Under the pieces are notes generated by a model. It did not search any database and was not told the DNA's origin. It was given only the letters and a program-made list of their open reading frames with translations. A stretch of DNA of 64,000 bases, taken from CBFHMJ01 sp965656875. GTDB lineage: Bacteria > Pseudomonadota > Gammaproteobacteria > Enterobacterales > Alteromonadaceae. Shown here piece by piece: positions 34,852-42,186 of the stretch (position 1 is its first letter; the number at the start of each line of letters is the position of its first letter). Both the position numbers and the translations under genes were made by a program. The stretch covers positions 186,001 through 250,000 of the forward strand of contig CBFHMJ010000002.1 in the NCBI GenBank assembly GCA_965656875.1, written 5' to 3'.

Positions 34852-35868
34852 ATGGGATTGTTTGAACGCTGGCTCTCGCTGTGGGTTGGGTTGTGCATCG
34901 TTGCTGGTGTCATTGCGGGGAATATAGCGCCTGATTTGTTTGCACAAATCGCCGGATTTGAAGTGGCGCATGTTAACCTGGTTGTTGCTGTACTGATTTG
35001 GTTGATGATTTATCCAATGATGATCCAGGTGGATTTCAGCGCAATTAAAGATGTTGGTAGAAAGCCAAAAGGACTGGTGATGACGGTTGTGATTAACTGG
35101 TTGATTAAACCGTTTTCTATGGCTGCTATTGGTTGGTTGTTCTTTCAGGGAATATTCGCTGATTATGTTGACCCACAAACAGCCAATGAATATATCGCAG
35201 GAATGATCTTGCTGGGTGTAGCACCGTGTACAGCAATGGTGTTTGTCTGGAGTCAGTTAACGAAAGGCGATGCTAATTACACGCTGGTTCAGGTATCGGT
35301 GAACGATGTCATTATGATATTCGCGTTTGCTCCTTTAGCGGCTTTTTTATTAGGCGTCAGCGACATTGAAGTACCGTGGGAAACGTTACTGTTATCTGTC
35401 GTTCTTTATGTGATTTTGCCGTTGGTTGCTGGCGTATTTACACGTAAAGCGTTAGACAAAAAAGACGATCATAGCCGAGTCGATGCATTTGTCGCGATGT
35501 TAAAACCCTGGTCAATTATTGGTTTGCTGGCGACCGTTGTGCTGTTATTCGGTCTTCAGGCTGAAACTATCATTGCATCACCTCAATCAATTGTCCTGAT
35601 AGCCATTCCATTGTTAATCCAAACGTATGGTATTTTTGCGATTGCTTACTTTATGGCACTTAAGTTGAAACTTCCCCATAACGTGGCTGCACCAGCTTGT
35701 ATGATTGGGACGTCGAACTTTTTCGAATTGGCCGTCGCGGTGGCTATTTCTTTATTCGGCATGTACTCGGGTGCTGCGTTAGCAACCGTTGTCGGTGTGT
35801 TGGTAGAAGTTCCTGTGATGTTGAGCCTGGTTTGGTTCGCTAATCGAACTCGCCACTGGTTCGAGTGA
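34852..35868 (+). CDS. acr3: arsenite efflux permease Acr3
   Basis: A 338-aa inner-membrane protein with about ten hydrophobic segments, of the BART superfamily. G-V-A-P-C-T-A-M-V-F-V-W-S carries the conserved Cys needed for As(OH)3 transport, and W-L-M-I-Y-P-M-M-I-Q-V-D-F is typical near the N terminus. It exports the arsenite made by ArsC. GGAGATAG precedes the ATG. It is the last gene of the operon. In the following 280 nt I see only a small CCCGTG/CACGGG hairpin and no gene. Confidence 0.94.
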   Translation: MGLFERWLSLWVGLCIVAGVIAGNIAPDLFAQIAGFEVAHVNLVVAVLIWLMIYPMMIQVDFSAIKDVGRKPKGLVMTVVINWLIKPFSMAAIGWLFFQGIFADYVDPQTANEYIAGMILLGVAPCTAMVFVWSQLTKGDANYTLVQVSVNDVIMIFAFAPLAAFLLGVSDIEVPWETLLLSVVLYVILPLVAGVFTRKALDKKDDHSRVDAFVAMLKPWSIIGLLATVVLLFGLQAETIIASPQSIVLIAIPLLIQTYGIFAIAYFMALKLKLPHNVAAPACMIGTSNFFELAVAVAISLFGMYSGAALATVVGVLVEVPVMLSLVWFANRTRHWFE

Positions 35869-36151
35869 TCTGAACTGACGATCATGTCTTTAGCCCGTGT
35901 TCTGATGCACGGGTCTGGATCTGCTACATATTTTTCTCTTTCCTGGATGATCTCTTTCTTCCGTCTCCTGAATTCACCGCTGTATATTCGCCATGTCGTC
36001 TGTACGTTAATGAACAAATTTAAACATTTTTTGCACGATTCTGTAATGTTTTCAATAGATTGGTGTGATTAACTAATCTCACCCGCCAGGGGATATGTTG
36101 AAAGACAGTGCTGACACAATGTTGTGCTCAGCTTTTACAGGAATATTAGTT

Positions 36152-37132
36152 ATGTCAGTGATCAGACCTTTAATACTTGCTATTGGATTGCTTGGTGCTT
36201 CTGCCCAGGTATTTGCCGCTAATGTGTCCATGAATGAATCGTTAGATTGCTTTCGAGGTCCGTTTCAGTCTTACGAACAATGGGCTTCACTACTCGAAAA
36301 GAATAAAAAGAAGTTCAATCGAAAGATGTTCGAGAAGCGTTTTCCAAAAGAAAAATTTGATGATGCCAGGGCTTCATTAGTTTGTAGGGATTTCACTTAT
36401 GATGTTGATGGTATTACGGTGGCAGGTTTTTACGTCATGCCGAAATCAGCACAAGGGAAAAAGCTACCCGTGGTGGTCTATAACCGAGGCGGAAATGCTG
36501 GTTTTGGTGCCGTAAAATTTGCGACTAAGATTAATTTCTTAGGTGAACTGGCAAACGAAGGATATCTGGTTATTGGCAGTCAGTACCGTGGTGCCAGTCG
36601 TTTTATTAAAAACAATGGGCAGGATGAGTTTGGCGGTGCTGACGTTAATGATGTGATTGCTATTACTGAACTGGCAAAAACTATCCCGGAGGCAAATACG
36701 GATAAAATGGCGATGATTGGGTGGAGTCGTGGCGTGATGCAGACCTACCGTGCTGCAACTCACTTACCGGGTTTGTCTGCTATCGTGGCTATTGCCGGAA
36801 ACAGTGATATTGAGAAAGCGCTGGCCTGGCGACCTGCAATGGAGAAGGTTTATAACAAACGAGTTCCTGACTTTAAAAAGAATCGCCAACAAGAAATGGA
36901 GAAACGTTCCGTCATTAAGTGGCTGGATAAGCTGCCGGAAGCACCAATCTTATTAGTGCATGGTGATAAAGATAAGCGGGTGAATGTGGAACAGTCACAA
37001 GCCTTTGCTGAAACGTTGAAAGCCGATAACCGAACACATAAGTTAGTGGTCTATCCGGATAATCACGGTTTAATTAAGCATCGACCTCAATTAATTAATG
37101 AAATCAACGCCTGGTTAAAGCGCTATCTTTAG
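36152..37132 (+). CDS. exported alpha/beta hydrolase, prolyl-oligopeptidase type
   Basis: A protein of about 326 aa with a signal peptide (about residues 1-22, ending V-F-A). The mature part is an alpha/beta hydrolase: V-V-V-Y-N-R-G-G-N near the oxyanion hole, nucleophile Ser in G-W-S-R-G, Asp in L-V-H-G-D-K-D-K-R-V and His in P-D-N-H-G. The segment K-L-P-V-V-V-Y-N-R-G-G is seen in S9-like peptidases and related esterases; the substrate is not predictable. AGGAATA precedes the ATG at 36152, and the signal peptide begins there; an in-frame ATG at 36095 would add a non-secretory leader. No cotranscribed neighbour. Confidence 0.85.
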   Translation: MSVIRPLILAIGLLGASAQVFAANVSMNESLDCFRGPFQSYEQWASLLEKNKKKFNRKMFEKRFPKEKFDDARASLVCRDFTYDVDGITVAGFYVMPKSAQGKKLPVVVYNRGGNAGFGAVKFATKINFLGELANEGYLVIGSQYRGASRFIKNNGQDEFGGADVNDVIAITELAKTIPEANTDKMAMIGWSRGVMQTYRAATHLPGLSAIVAIAGNSDIEKALAWRPAMEKVYNKRVPDFKKNRQQEMEKRSVIKWLDKLPEAPILLVHGDKDKRVNVEQSQAFAETLKADNRTHKLVVYPDNHGLIKHRPQLINEINAWLKRYL

Positions 37133-37139
37133 CCGATGT

Positions 37140-37171
37140 AGAATGGTCAGTGGTGCGATACTGACCATTCT
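37140..37171 (+). terminator. strong hairpin after the hydrolase gene
   Basis: AGAATGGTCAGT and ACTGACCATTCT pair perfectly over 12 bp around an 8-nt loop, 7 nt after the hydrolase stop. No clean T-run follows on either strand. It lies between two convergent genes and may serve as a bidirectional stop or protect the 3' end. Confidence 0.6.
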
Positions 37172-37200
37172 GGTTCATTCAAAATAGTGTTTCACAGATG

Positions 37201-38309
37201 TTATCCTCGTAACACAGTGCGATTCATGAGTACCAGAGATTTACCTTCATGTTTGTACTCGTCATAAGTCAGGCTGTCATCCATCCGTGACCAGCGTTTA
37301 ACGACACTACCGTCAGCTCGACGGAGAATAAAGTCACTTTTTGTTTGCCACATAATGACAGTGGAATGTGGCGCAGCAGTGATTGATATATGATCTTCCG
37401 TGGTGCCCATCTGTGTGAAAGATTCGGTTGAATTGTATCCAAAATCATAAGATACGCTGACACTAAAGTCTGCAAATGGCCAGCCAAAGCTGGTGCTTAA
37501 ATCTATGCCTGTCGAGTGACTGAATGTTTCTGACGTTGACTGCTCCCACCCCAGTGTTGTCACCTGAGTTCTTACTTGTTCTACCGACGTTCCATTGTTG
37601 ATAAGCCACTAAAGTAAGTGACCCGGCGTTCTAACGAATAGTAGGGTGATGTTTGAATACGGAAATCGCCGCCATCATCAACATTGTGATCATCTTCCTG
37701 CACCATGTGATAAGGCAGCCAGGTAACACGGCTGGCGTGTGGCCCTTCAACTTCAGGTGCTATACCCGGATTGGTCAGCTCAGGCGGTTGAATGGTTAAA
37801 TCACCGCTTTCTTCGATAATCGGTAATGCGATTTCTTCATCCATTGGAATTCCGGTAAATACTGTACCGTCTTTATCCATCGTCACTGAGTGACCATCAA
37901 CTTTCCAGAACAGATTGCTGTCAATACAGCGAACTTTAAACTGATTGTAACTTTCACCAGCCAGCTCGATGTAATACTCAATGGTTGTATCAGGCTTTTC
38001 ACCGACCCAGCGAGCATAATCTTCGAATTTCGCGACGGTTTGATCCAACATACTGAATGCTGTTGCGCCAGTCGCATAGCTGGATATCAGGTAGCGCGGC
38101 ATGTCGTTATCACTGTTTGCTCGAATGAATAAGAACAACAGGTTTTTCAGGTATTCACTATTACCGTCGGGAAACTCTTCTTCGAATTTATCGACAATTT
38201 CTTTAGATAACAGCTGAAGCTGGTGGCTGCCGGTATTGATGACGTTCGTGACTGTCAGATAGTACTTGCCATCCGGCGTATGAAGTCGGTGAAACTTATG
38301 TGTGTTCAT
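37201..38309 (-). pseudogene. frameshifted gene; C-terminal half resembles an aerolysin-type pore-forming protein
   Basis: Two reading frames join into one protein of about 369 aa. The upstream part (38309 down to 37581) stops soon after Y-F-S-G-L. The downstream part is open in the next frame from just before 37604 and continues N-N-G-T-S-V-E-Q-V-R-T-Q-V into the block at 37563-37201. A single missing base near 37603-37606 explains the break. No slippery heptamer is seen, so either the gene is dead or the base call is wrong. The second half has a long Ser/Thr-rich amphipathic stretch (S-E-T-F-S-H-S-T-G-I-D-L-S-T-S then F-S-V-S-V-S-Y), like the membrane-inserting hairpin of aerolysin/ETX-MTX2 proteins. 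The first half is not recognised and no signal peptide is seen. The family assignment is inference. Confidence 0.6.
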
Positions 38310-38545
38310 GAGGTCTTCCGATTTGTTTTAAAAAGAAACCTGATAATACTGAAATAGCATTTATTATTACCTGGTAAGGGTACTGGTGGTGTTATAGAAA
38401 TAATTTACTTTGAATATAAGAAGCGTATATGCGAATAGGGAGATGATGGTAAATCGGCAAGAGGCAACATTAGATTAATTGCCCTAATAACCAAATGCGA
38501 TAGTAATTTTAGTTTTTCGTATAACCATATTTAAAACAAAAAAGC

Positions 38546-38573
38546 TTGAACCCTTCATTTCAGGCGCTATTAT
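38546..38573 (+). promoter_or_regulatory. promoter of tRNA-Arg
   Basis: TTGAAC and TATTAT with a 16-nt spacer end 21 nt before the tRNA, and a GC-containing discriminator (AAACCCGC) follows, as in stable-RNA promoters. Confidence 0.65.
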
Positions 38574-38594
38574 AAACCCGCTTTTTGGTGACAA

Positions 38595-38669
38595 GGCCCT
38601 ATAGTTTAATGGATAAAACAAACCCCTCCTAAGGGTTGGCTCCTGGTTCGATTCCAGGTGGGGCCGCCA
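38595..38669 (+). tRNA. tRNA-Arg (anticodon CCU)
   Basis: A 75-nt tRNA with encoded CCA end. The acceptor stem GGCCCTA pairs with TGGGGCC (one G-U). The D arm is GTTT/AAAC. The anticodon stem AACCC/GGGTT encloses the loop CTCCTAA, giving anticodon CCT, which reads AGG. The T arm is CCTGG-TTCGATT-CCAGG and the discriminator is G. It stands alone with its own promoter; a T-rich stretch follows. It begins the region leading to the accessory genes on the right. Confidence 0.97.
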
Positions 38670-38808
38670 GAATAAAGTCTTTTTCTGTCGGGCTGTCTTC
38701 GGTTTCTTTCGGTGTTTGTCTTCATTTTGCTCGATGTTCGTTGAATTGAATCCAGTCAATCGTTAAACCATCAGACTAACTGTCGTCAAAAATTACCATC
38801 AAAGGTCA

Positions 38809-39345
38809 ATGAGTCCCGAAAATATTCCTGAAACTGAGGAGCGCAATGTGAGTTCTACAAAGATAAGTTGGGAGTTACAAGACTATTTAACGGACAGGCT
38901 AGAAGAGCAAATTAATTACCACAGCCGAAAAGCTTCAACATCACAGGCATATTATAGATATCTAAGTCTAATCGAAATCGTTCTGGCGGGAGCAATTCCT
39001 ATTATTCTTTTATTTCCGGATGAGGGAGAGTGGCCGAAATTTACTGCAGCTGTTTTTGGTGCATTGGTGTCAATTGCCGCAGGTATAAAATCGTTTGGTC
39101 AGTACCACAATAACTGGTTACATCACCGAGTTATTGCAGAGACGCTAAAAGCGGAAGAAGTGAAGTTTTTGACTCGACAAGCGTGCTACGAAAATATATC
39201 TGACAATCAGGCATTGTGTAAGCTGGTTGAAACGATTGAGAGTATCCTTGATAAGGACGTAAAAGCCTGGCAACAGCAAAATCGACGTGCTGAAACGGCG
39301 ACGAAGTCAAAGGAGCATCAGTCGAAGAATGATCAGGAAGAATAA
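38809..39345 (+). CDS. DUF4231 (SLATT-like) membrane protein
   Basis: A 178-aa protein with two closely spaced membrane segments (about residues 50-70 and 78-95), a preceding helix with Y-L-x-D-R-L-E-E-Q-I-x-Y-H-x-x-K-A and a following helix region with H-x-R-V-I-A-E-T-L-K-A-E. This is the DUF4231 layout. Related SLATT proteins are proposed membrane effectors in nucleotide-signal defence, but no nucleotidyltransferase lies next to this gene, so that role is not claimed. The C-terminal 25 residues are charged and probably disordered. The ATG at 38809 has AAAGG upstream; an in-frame GTG at 38848 with GAGGAG is an alternative start. Confidence 0.75.
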   Translation: MSPENIPETEERNVSSTKISWELQDYLTDRLEEQINYHSRKASTSQAYYRYLSLIEIVLAGAIPIILLFPDEGEWPKFTAAVFGALVSIAAGIKSFGQYHNNWLHHRVIAETLKAEEVKFLTRQACYENISDNQALCKLVETIESILDKDVKAWQQQNRRAETATKSKEHQSKNDQEE

Positions 39346-39352
39346 GCTAGCG

Positions 39353-39389
39353 CTTAAAAAAAGAAAGCCAGAAACGTGTTGTTTCTGGC
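39353..39389 (-). terminator. Rho-independent terminator of the cytochrome c peroxidase gene
   Basis: GCCAGAAAC and GTTTCTGGC form a 9-bp stem around a 5-nt loop. On the minus strand TTTCTTTTTTT follows, so it ends the leftward transcript of the peroxidase gene. Confidence 0.88.
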
Positions 39390-39424
39390 ATAGCTTGTAA
39401 ACAACGTTTTGTGCTGTTCTGTTG

Positions 39425-40408
39425 TTACAGACGATTTGGGCGTGGTGTACTTGCTGTTGATGGCGGTAGGAAAGGCACATCGATATCAACAGGTTTACCT
39501 GTGAGAGCTTTCAGAAAAGCCGTAATATCAGAAACTTCCTGTTGGCTAAGTTGCTTGTTCAGTTGAATGTCAGCCATGATTGAAACGGCTTCTTCCAGAG
39601 ACCAGACAGCACCATCATGAAAGTAGGGATAAGTTAGCTCAATATTGGTGAGTAGTGGCACTTTAAACACGAACTTGTCAGCCGGGTTTTTAGTTTGTTT
39701 AAATCGACCAACAGCTTTGCTTTCTGTTTTATAGGGTTTTACTACACCCATTTTTTGAAACCCGGTTCCGCCAAATGCCGGACCATTGTGACAATTCATA
39801 CATCCTGTCTCTTTAAATAAATCGTAACCTCGTTGTTGTTGAGGTGTCATTGCGGATTTATCTCCCTGAGTCCAGCGGTCAAAGGCCGAATCTGGTGTCA
39901 CCAGTGTTTCCTCGAAAGTGGCGATGGCATCAGTGACATGATCAAACGTAATTGCTTCTGTGCGGTAGATACGCTTAAAGGCCTGTTTATAGTCCGGAAT
40001 ACTGGACACAACATCTGTGACCAGTTTATGCGTGGAAGCCATACCAACAGGCACGGTAACCGGACCTTCAATCTGAGCCTGTAAATCTTTTGAACGGCCA
40101 TCCCAGTTTTGCGCAAAGTTATAGCGGCTGTTTAATACGGTAGGTGTGTTTACAGGCACCTGCCGCCATTGATGACCGATAGCTTTGGGTAAATTATCGA
40201 CGCCACCCAGACTTAGGTTGTGGCAGGTGTTACAAGATATATAACCTGAACGGGAAAGGCGTGGATCAAAATAAAGCAGCTTACCCAGTTGCACCTTATG
40301 TTGATCGAGTCCTGTCGGCTGCTTAATGATGTCGTGAGCATCTGCTGACATGGCTTGAAAAGACAAGAGGAACAAAGAAAGTACTAGTCGTTTAACACAT
40401 TGATTCAT
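39425..40408 (-). CDS. di-haem cytochrome c peroxidase (CCP/MauG family)
   Basis: A periplasmic protein of about 327 aa. After a signal peptide (ending S-A-D-A or nearby), two haem c sites are seen: C-N-T-C-H in the N-terminal domain and C-M-N-C-H in the C-terminal domain. L-G-K-L-L-Y-F-D-P-R-L-S and N-T-P-T-V-L-N-S are family hallmarks; F-K-V-P-L-L-T-N-I-E-L-T-Y-P-Y-F-H-D-G is the C-terminal signature. It would reduce H2O2 with electrons from a small cytochrome or azurin-like donor, or act as a MauG-like oxidase. The ATG at 40408 has GGAG six bases upstream; a second ATG at 40420 lacks one. Confidence 0.9.
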   Translation of the reverse strand: MNQCVKRLVLSLFLLSFQAMSADAHDIIKQPTGLDQHKVQLGKLLYFDPRLSRSGYISCNTCHNLSLGGVDNLPKAIGHQWRQVPVNTPTVLNSRYNFAQNWDGRSKDLQAQIEGPVTVPVGMASTHKLVTDVVSSIPDYKQAFKRIYRTEAITFDHVTDAIATFEETLVTPDSAFDRWTQGDKSAMTPQQQRGYDLFKETGCMNCHNGPAFGGTGFQKMGVVKPYKTESKAVGRFKQTKNPADKFVFKVPLLTNIELTYPYFHDGAVWSLEEAVSIMADIQLNKQLSQQEVSDITAFLKALTGKPVDIDVPFLPPSTASTPRPNRL

Positions 40409-40640
40409 CGTTAACTCCATGAAGACACATCTGATTGTCGATCGTTTGCGTTATGCAGGCTAACACTGGTTTCTAAATCGGGAAAGTCTAAGTTTAGATG
40501 AATTTAATATAAATCCGACAACCTGATGATGGGTCATCGTGCGCATTCGGTTTTGTTTTTACCGCTATAAATGACGTGCTGACTTGAAACGCCAGGATAG
40601 TATCTCGAAGAGAGGTGTCAACACGCCCGAAGTTGTCGTG

Positions 40641-41099
40641 CTATTTTTTTACTGGAATTGGGTGCCTGTCTTTACCAAAAAATTCAGGTGTTTGAATCGA
40701 TAGTACTTTCAATGGTTTATTTGAGGTGACTTGAACCGAGTGTGGTGTTCCTTCAGGTACGTGAATATAGCTTCCTGCAGAAACCGGATATTGTTCTTTG
40801 CCTAATGTCATAACACCTTCACCATCGAGAATGTAGACGATTTCGGTATGCGTTTTATGTTGATGAAGTGGCACCTGTTTTTTAATGAAAATGACGTATG
40901 TCGATGCGTGTTCATCAGAATCTAACTTATTGATATGTATATTGTCGTAATCGCTGGGCGCTACAACACCGGGGAGAGACAGCATGTTGCCCGTTGTTTG
41001 CTGGGTAAAGCTATTGGCCGCAGCAGAGCTGGAACTTGACAAGGTGGTGAGTAAAAGCAGAGAGGCCAAATGAGTTGAATACGTTGTTTTTTTCATCAT
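40641..41099 (-). CDS. exported cupin-domain protein
   Basis: A 152-aa protein with a signal peptide (about 1-27, Leu/Ser-rich, ending A-A-A). A single cupin barrel follows: motif 1 P-L-H-Q-H-K-T-H-T-E-I-V-Y-I-L-D-G-E-G with three His and a Glu, and motif 2 G-S-Y-I-H-V-P-E-G-T-P-H-S-V, so the metal site looks intact. The substrate is not predictable; periplasmic cupins of this kind can be sugar isomerases, dioxygenases or sensors. It lies upstream of the peroxidase gene on the same strand, 220 nt apart, so cotranscription is possible but not obvious. Confidence 0.8.
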   Translation of the reverse strand: MMKKTTYSTHLASLLLLTTLSSSSSAAANSFTQQTTGNMLSLPGVVAPSDYDNIHINKLDSDEHASTYVIFIKKQVPLHQHKTHTEIVYILDGEGVMTLGKEQYPVSAGSYIHVPEGTPHSVQVTSNKPLKVLSIQTPEFFGKDRHPIPVKK

Positions 41100-41129
41100 T
41101 GTTATTGGTCATTCAGATTTATCGGAGGC

Positions 41130-41393
41130 CTAATAATAGGGTATTGAAGAACTGGATGTTAGCGGTTTATTGATGAAATTATCTGCACAGTTCGAGTGCT
41201 GATGTTTGAGCTTGTTATTGATTGAAAACTTATTCAAATTTATTAACACTTTTATTTCTATGTGTAAATTTTTGTATGTATCGCCGTTCCTTAATTGAGC
41301 AATTATTTCTTCATAATCTCGAAATAGAAATATAGCATTCGTCAAGTAGAAATTGACGTAAATGTTTTTGTTTCGTAAATAGGTTTTCGTCAT
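41130..41393 (-). CDS. hypothetical small protein, doubtful
   Basis: An 87-aa reading frame, Asn/Lys/Ile-rich as expected from AT-rich DNA, with AGGA six bases before its ATG. No family or motif is recognised, and there is no signal peptide or membrane segment. It is kept only because the ribosome binding site is fair and the frame lies 30 nt upstream of the cupin gene on the same strand; it could easily be chance. Confidence 0.2.
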   Translation of the reverse strand: MTKTYLRNKNIYVNFYLTNAIFLFRDYEEIIAQLRNGDTYKNLHIEIKVLINLNKFSINNKLKHQHSNCADNFINKPLTSSSSIPYY

Positions 41394-41942
41394 GATCGTC
41401 CTGTAAAAAGACCATGAAATAACCCTGCATAAAAAGCATGTTAGCTATATTTTCATGATGGTTTCAGCAATCAATAAATAGATTAAGGAAACCTCATATC
41501 AAATAATGCGTGTAAGTATTATTTTTCTATGATTACTCTTATATTTTTTCTCATTTATAACCAATAAGTAGTTTTTTCATCATTAAAAGAACGGAAGAGC
41601 GTCGGATATCATTCCTTATGTTGGGGTGAAATTTTTCCACCGATAGTCCTGTTTTTAGTGGGTTTCAGGGAAGATTTGCCTGTTTTTACTCGGATAGGGT
41701 AATTAAGAAAATCATTAAAAATGTAATAAATGACATATTCCCTTTCATTTCAATATAAAACCTTTTATATGACTAAAAATTAGATCTTATGCTTGATTGT
41801 ATAAATCATTATTTAACAATAAGTTATGTGTTTAATTATGGTTGAGTAAAAAAGTAACATGCTGGCTTGTAGCTACTATAGCATCTTTATTTTTTAGCAT
41901 TAAAGACATGATTCATTAGTCATATCATAACCAATTACTTGA

Positions 41943-41985
41943 TGGATATTTCTCAAAAAAAGTGTGGATATTTCTGAAAAAGATA
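41943..41985. repeat. short tandem direct repeat
   Basis: Two copies of TGGATATTTCT(C/G)AAAAA with a 22-bp period, about two helical turns apart, in the AT-rich region before the NRPS operon. Same-face spacing would suit a pair of regulator sites, but there is no other support. Confidence 0.5.
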
Positions 41986-42066
41986 CGGTTAGATAGGAAT
42001 TTATTCCCTTAATTAAGGTATCTTTTTTGCCATGCTTAGATGATGTTTATGCGGCTTTTTGGCTCA

Positions 42067-42096
42067 TTGAAAGTTTTTTGATTCATTAGTTATGAT
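42067..42096 (+). promoter_or_regulatory. candidate promoter of the NRPS operon
   Basis: TTGAAA and TATGAT are separated by 18 nt, giving a leader of roughly 85 nt before the NRPS start codon. The region is AT-rich, so chance matches are frequent. Confidence 0.4.
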
Positions 42097-42186
42097 GAAG
42101 TTGTTACCAATATTTAATTAACAAATTAATTAAATTTGTGGCTTTTATGTTTGGTTGAACTATCAATTGTCATAAGGGAAATTTGT

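Larger units (their letters stand above)
41394..42186. other. AT-rich gene-free region upstream of the NRPS genes
   Basis: About 0.8 kb with no convincing gene on either strand and a clearly higher AT content than its surroundings. It contains a tandem repeat at 41943-41985 (TGGATATTTCT plus an A-run, two copies with a 22-bp period), long A/T tracts, and a candidate promoter near its right end. Such DNA is a likely target for xenogeneic silencers of the H-NS/MvaT type and for control of the NRPS operon. No regulator gene is present. Confidence 0.6.

Noticed and set aside
35884..36072. 62-aa plus-strand frame after acr3
   Set aside because: No motif, no ribosome binding site and biased composition; more likely non-coding.
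37560..37612. Programmed ribosomal frameshift in the aerolysin-like gene
   Set aside because: No slippery X-XXY-YYZ heptamer or following hairpin is seen; a lost base or sequencing error is simpler.
38484..38759. 91-aa minus-strand frame
   Set aside because: It runs antisense through the tRNA-Arg gene, which explains its sequence.
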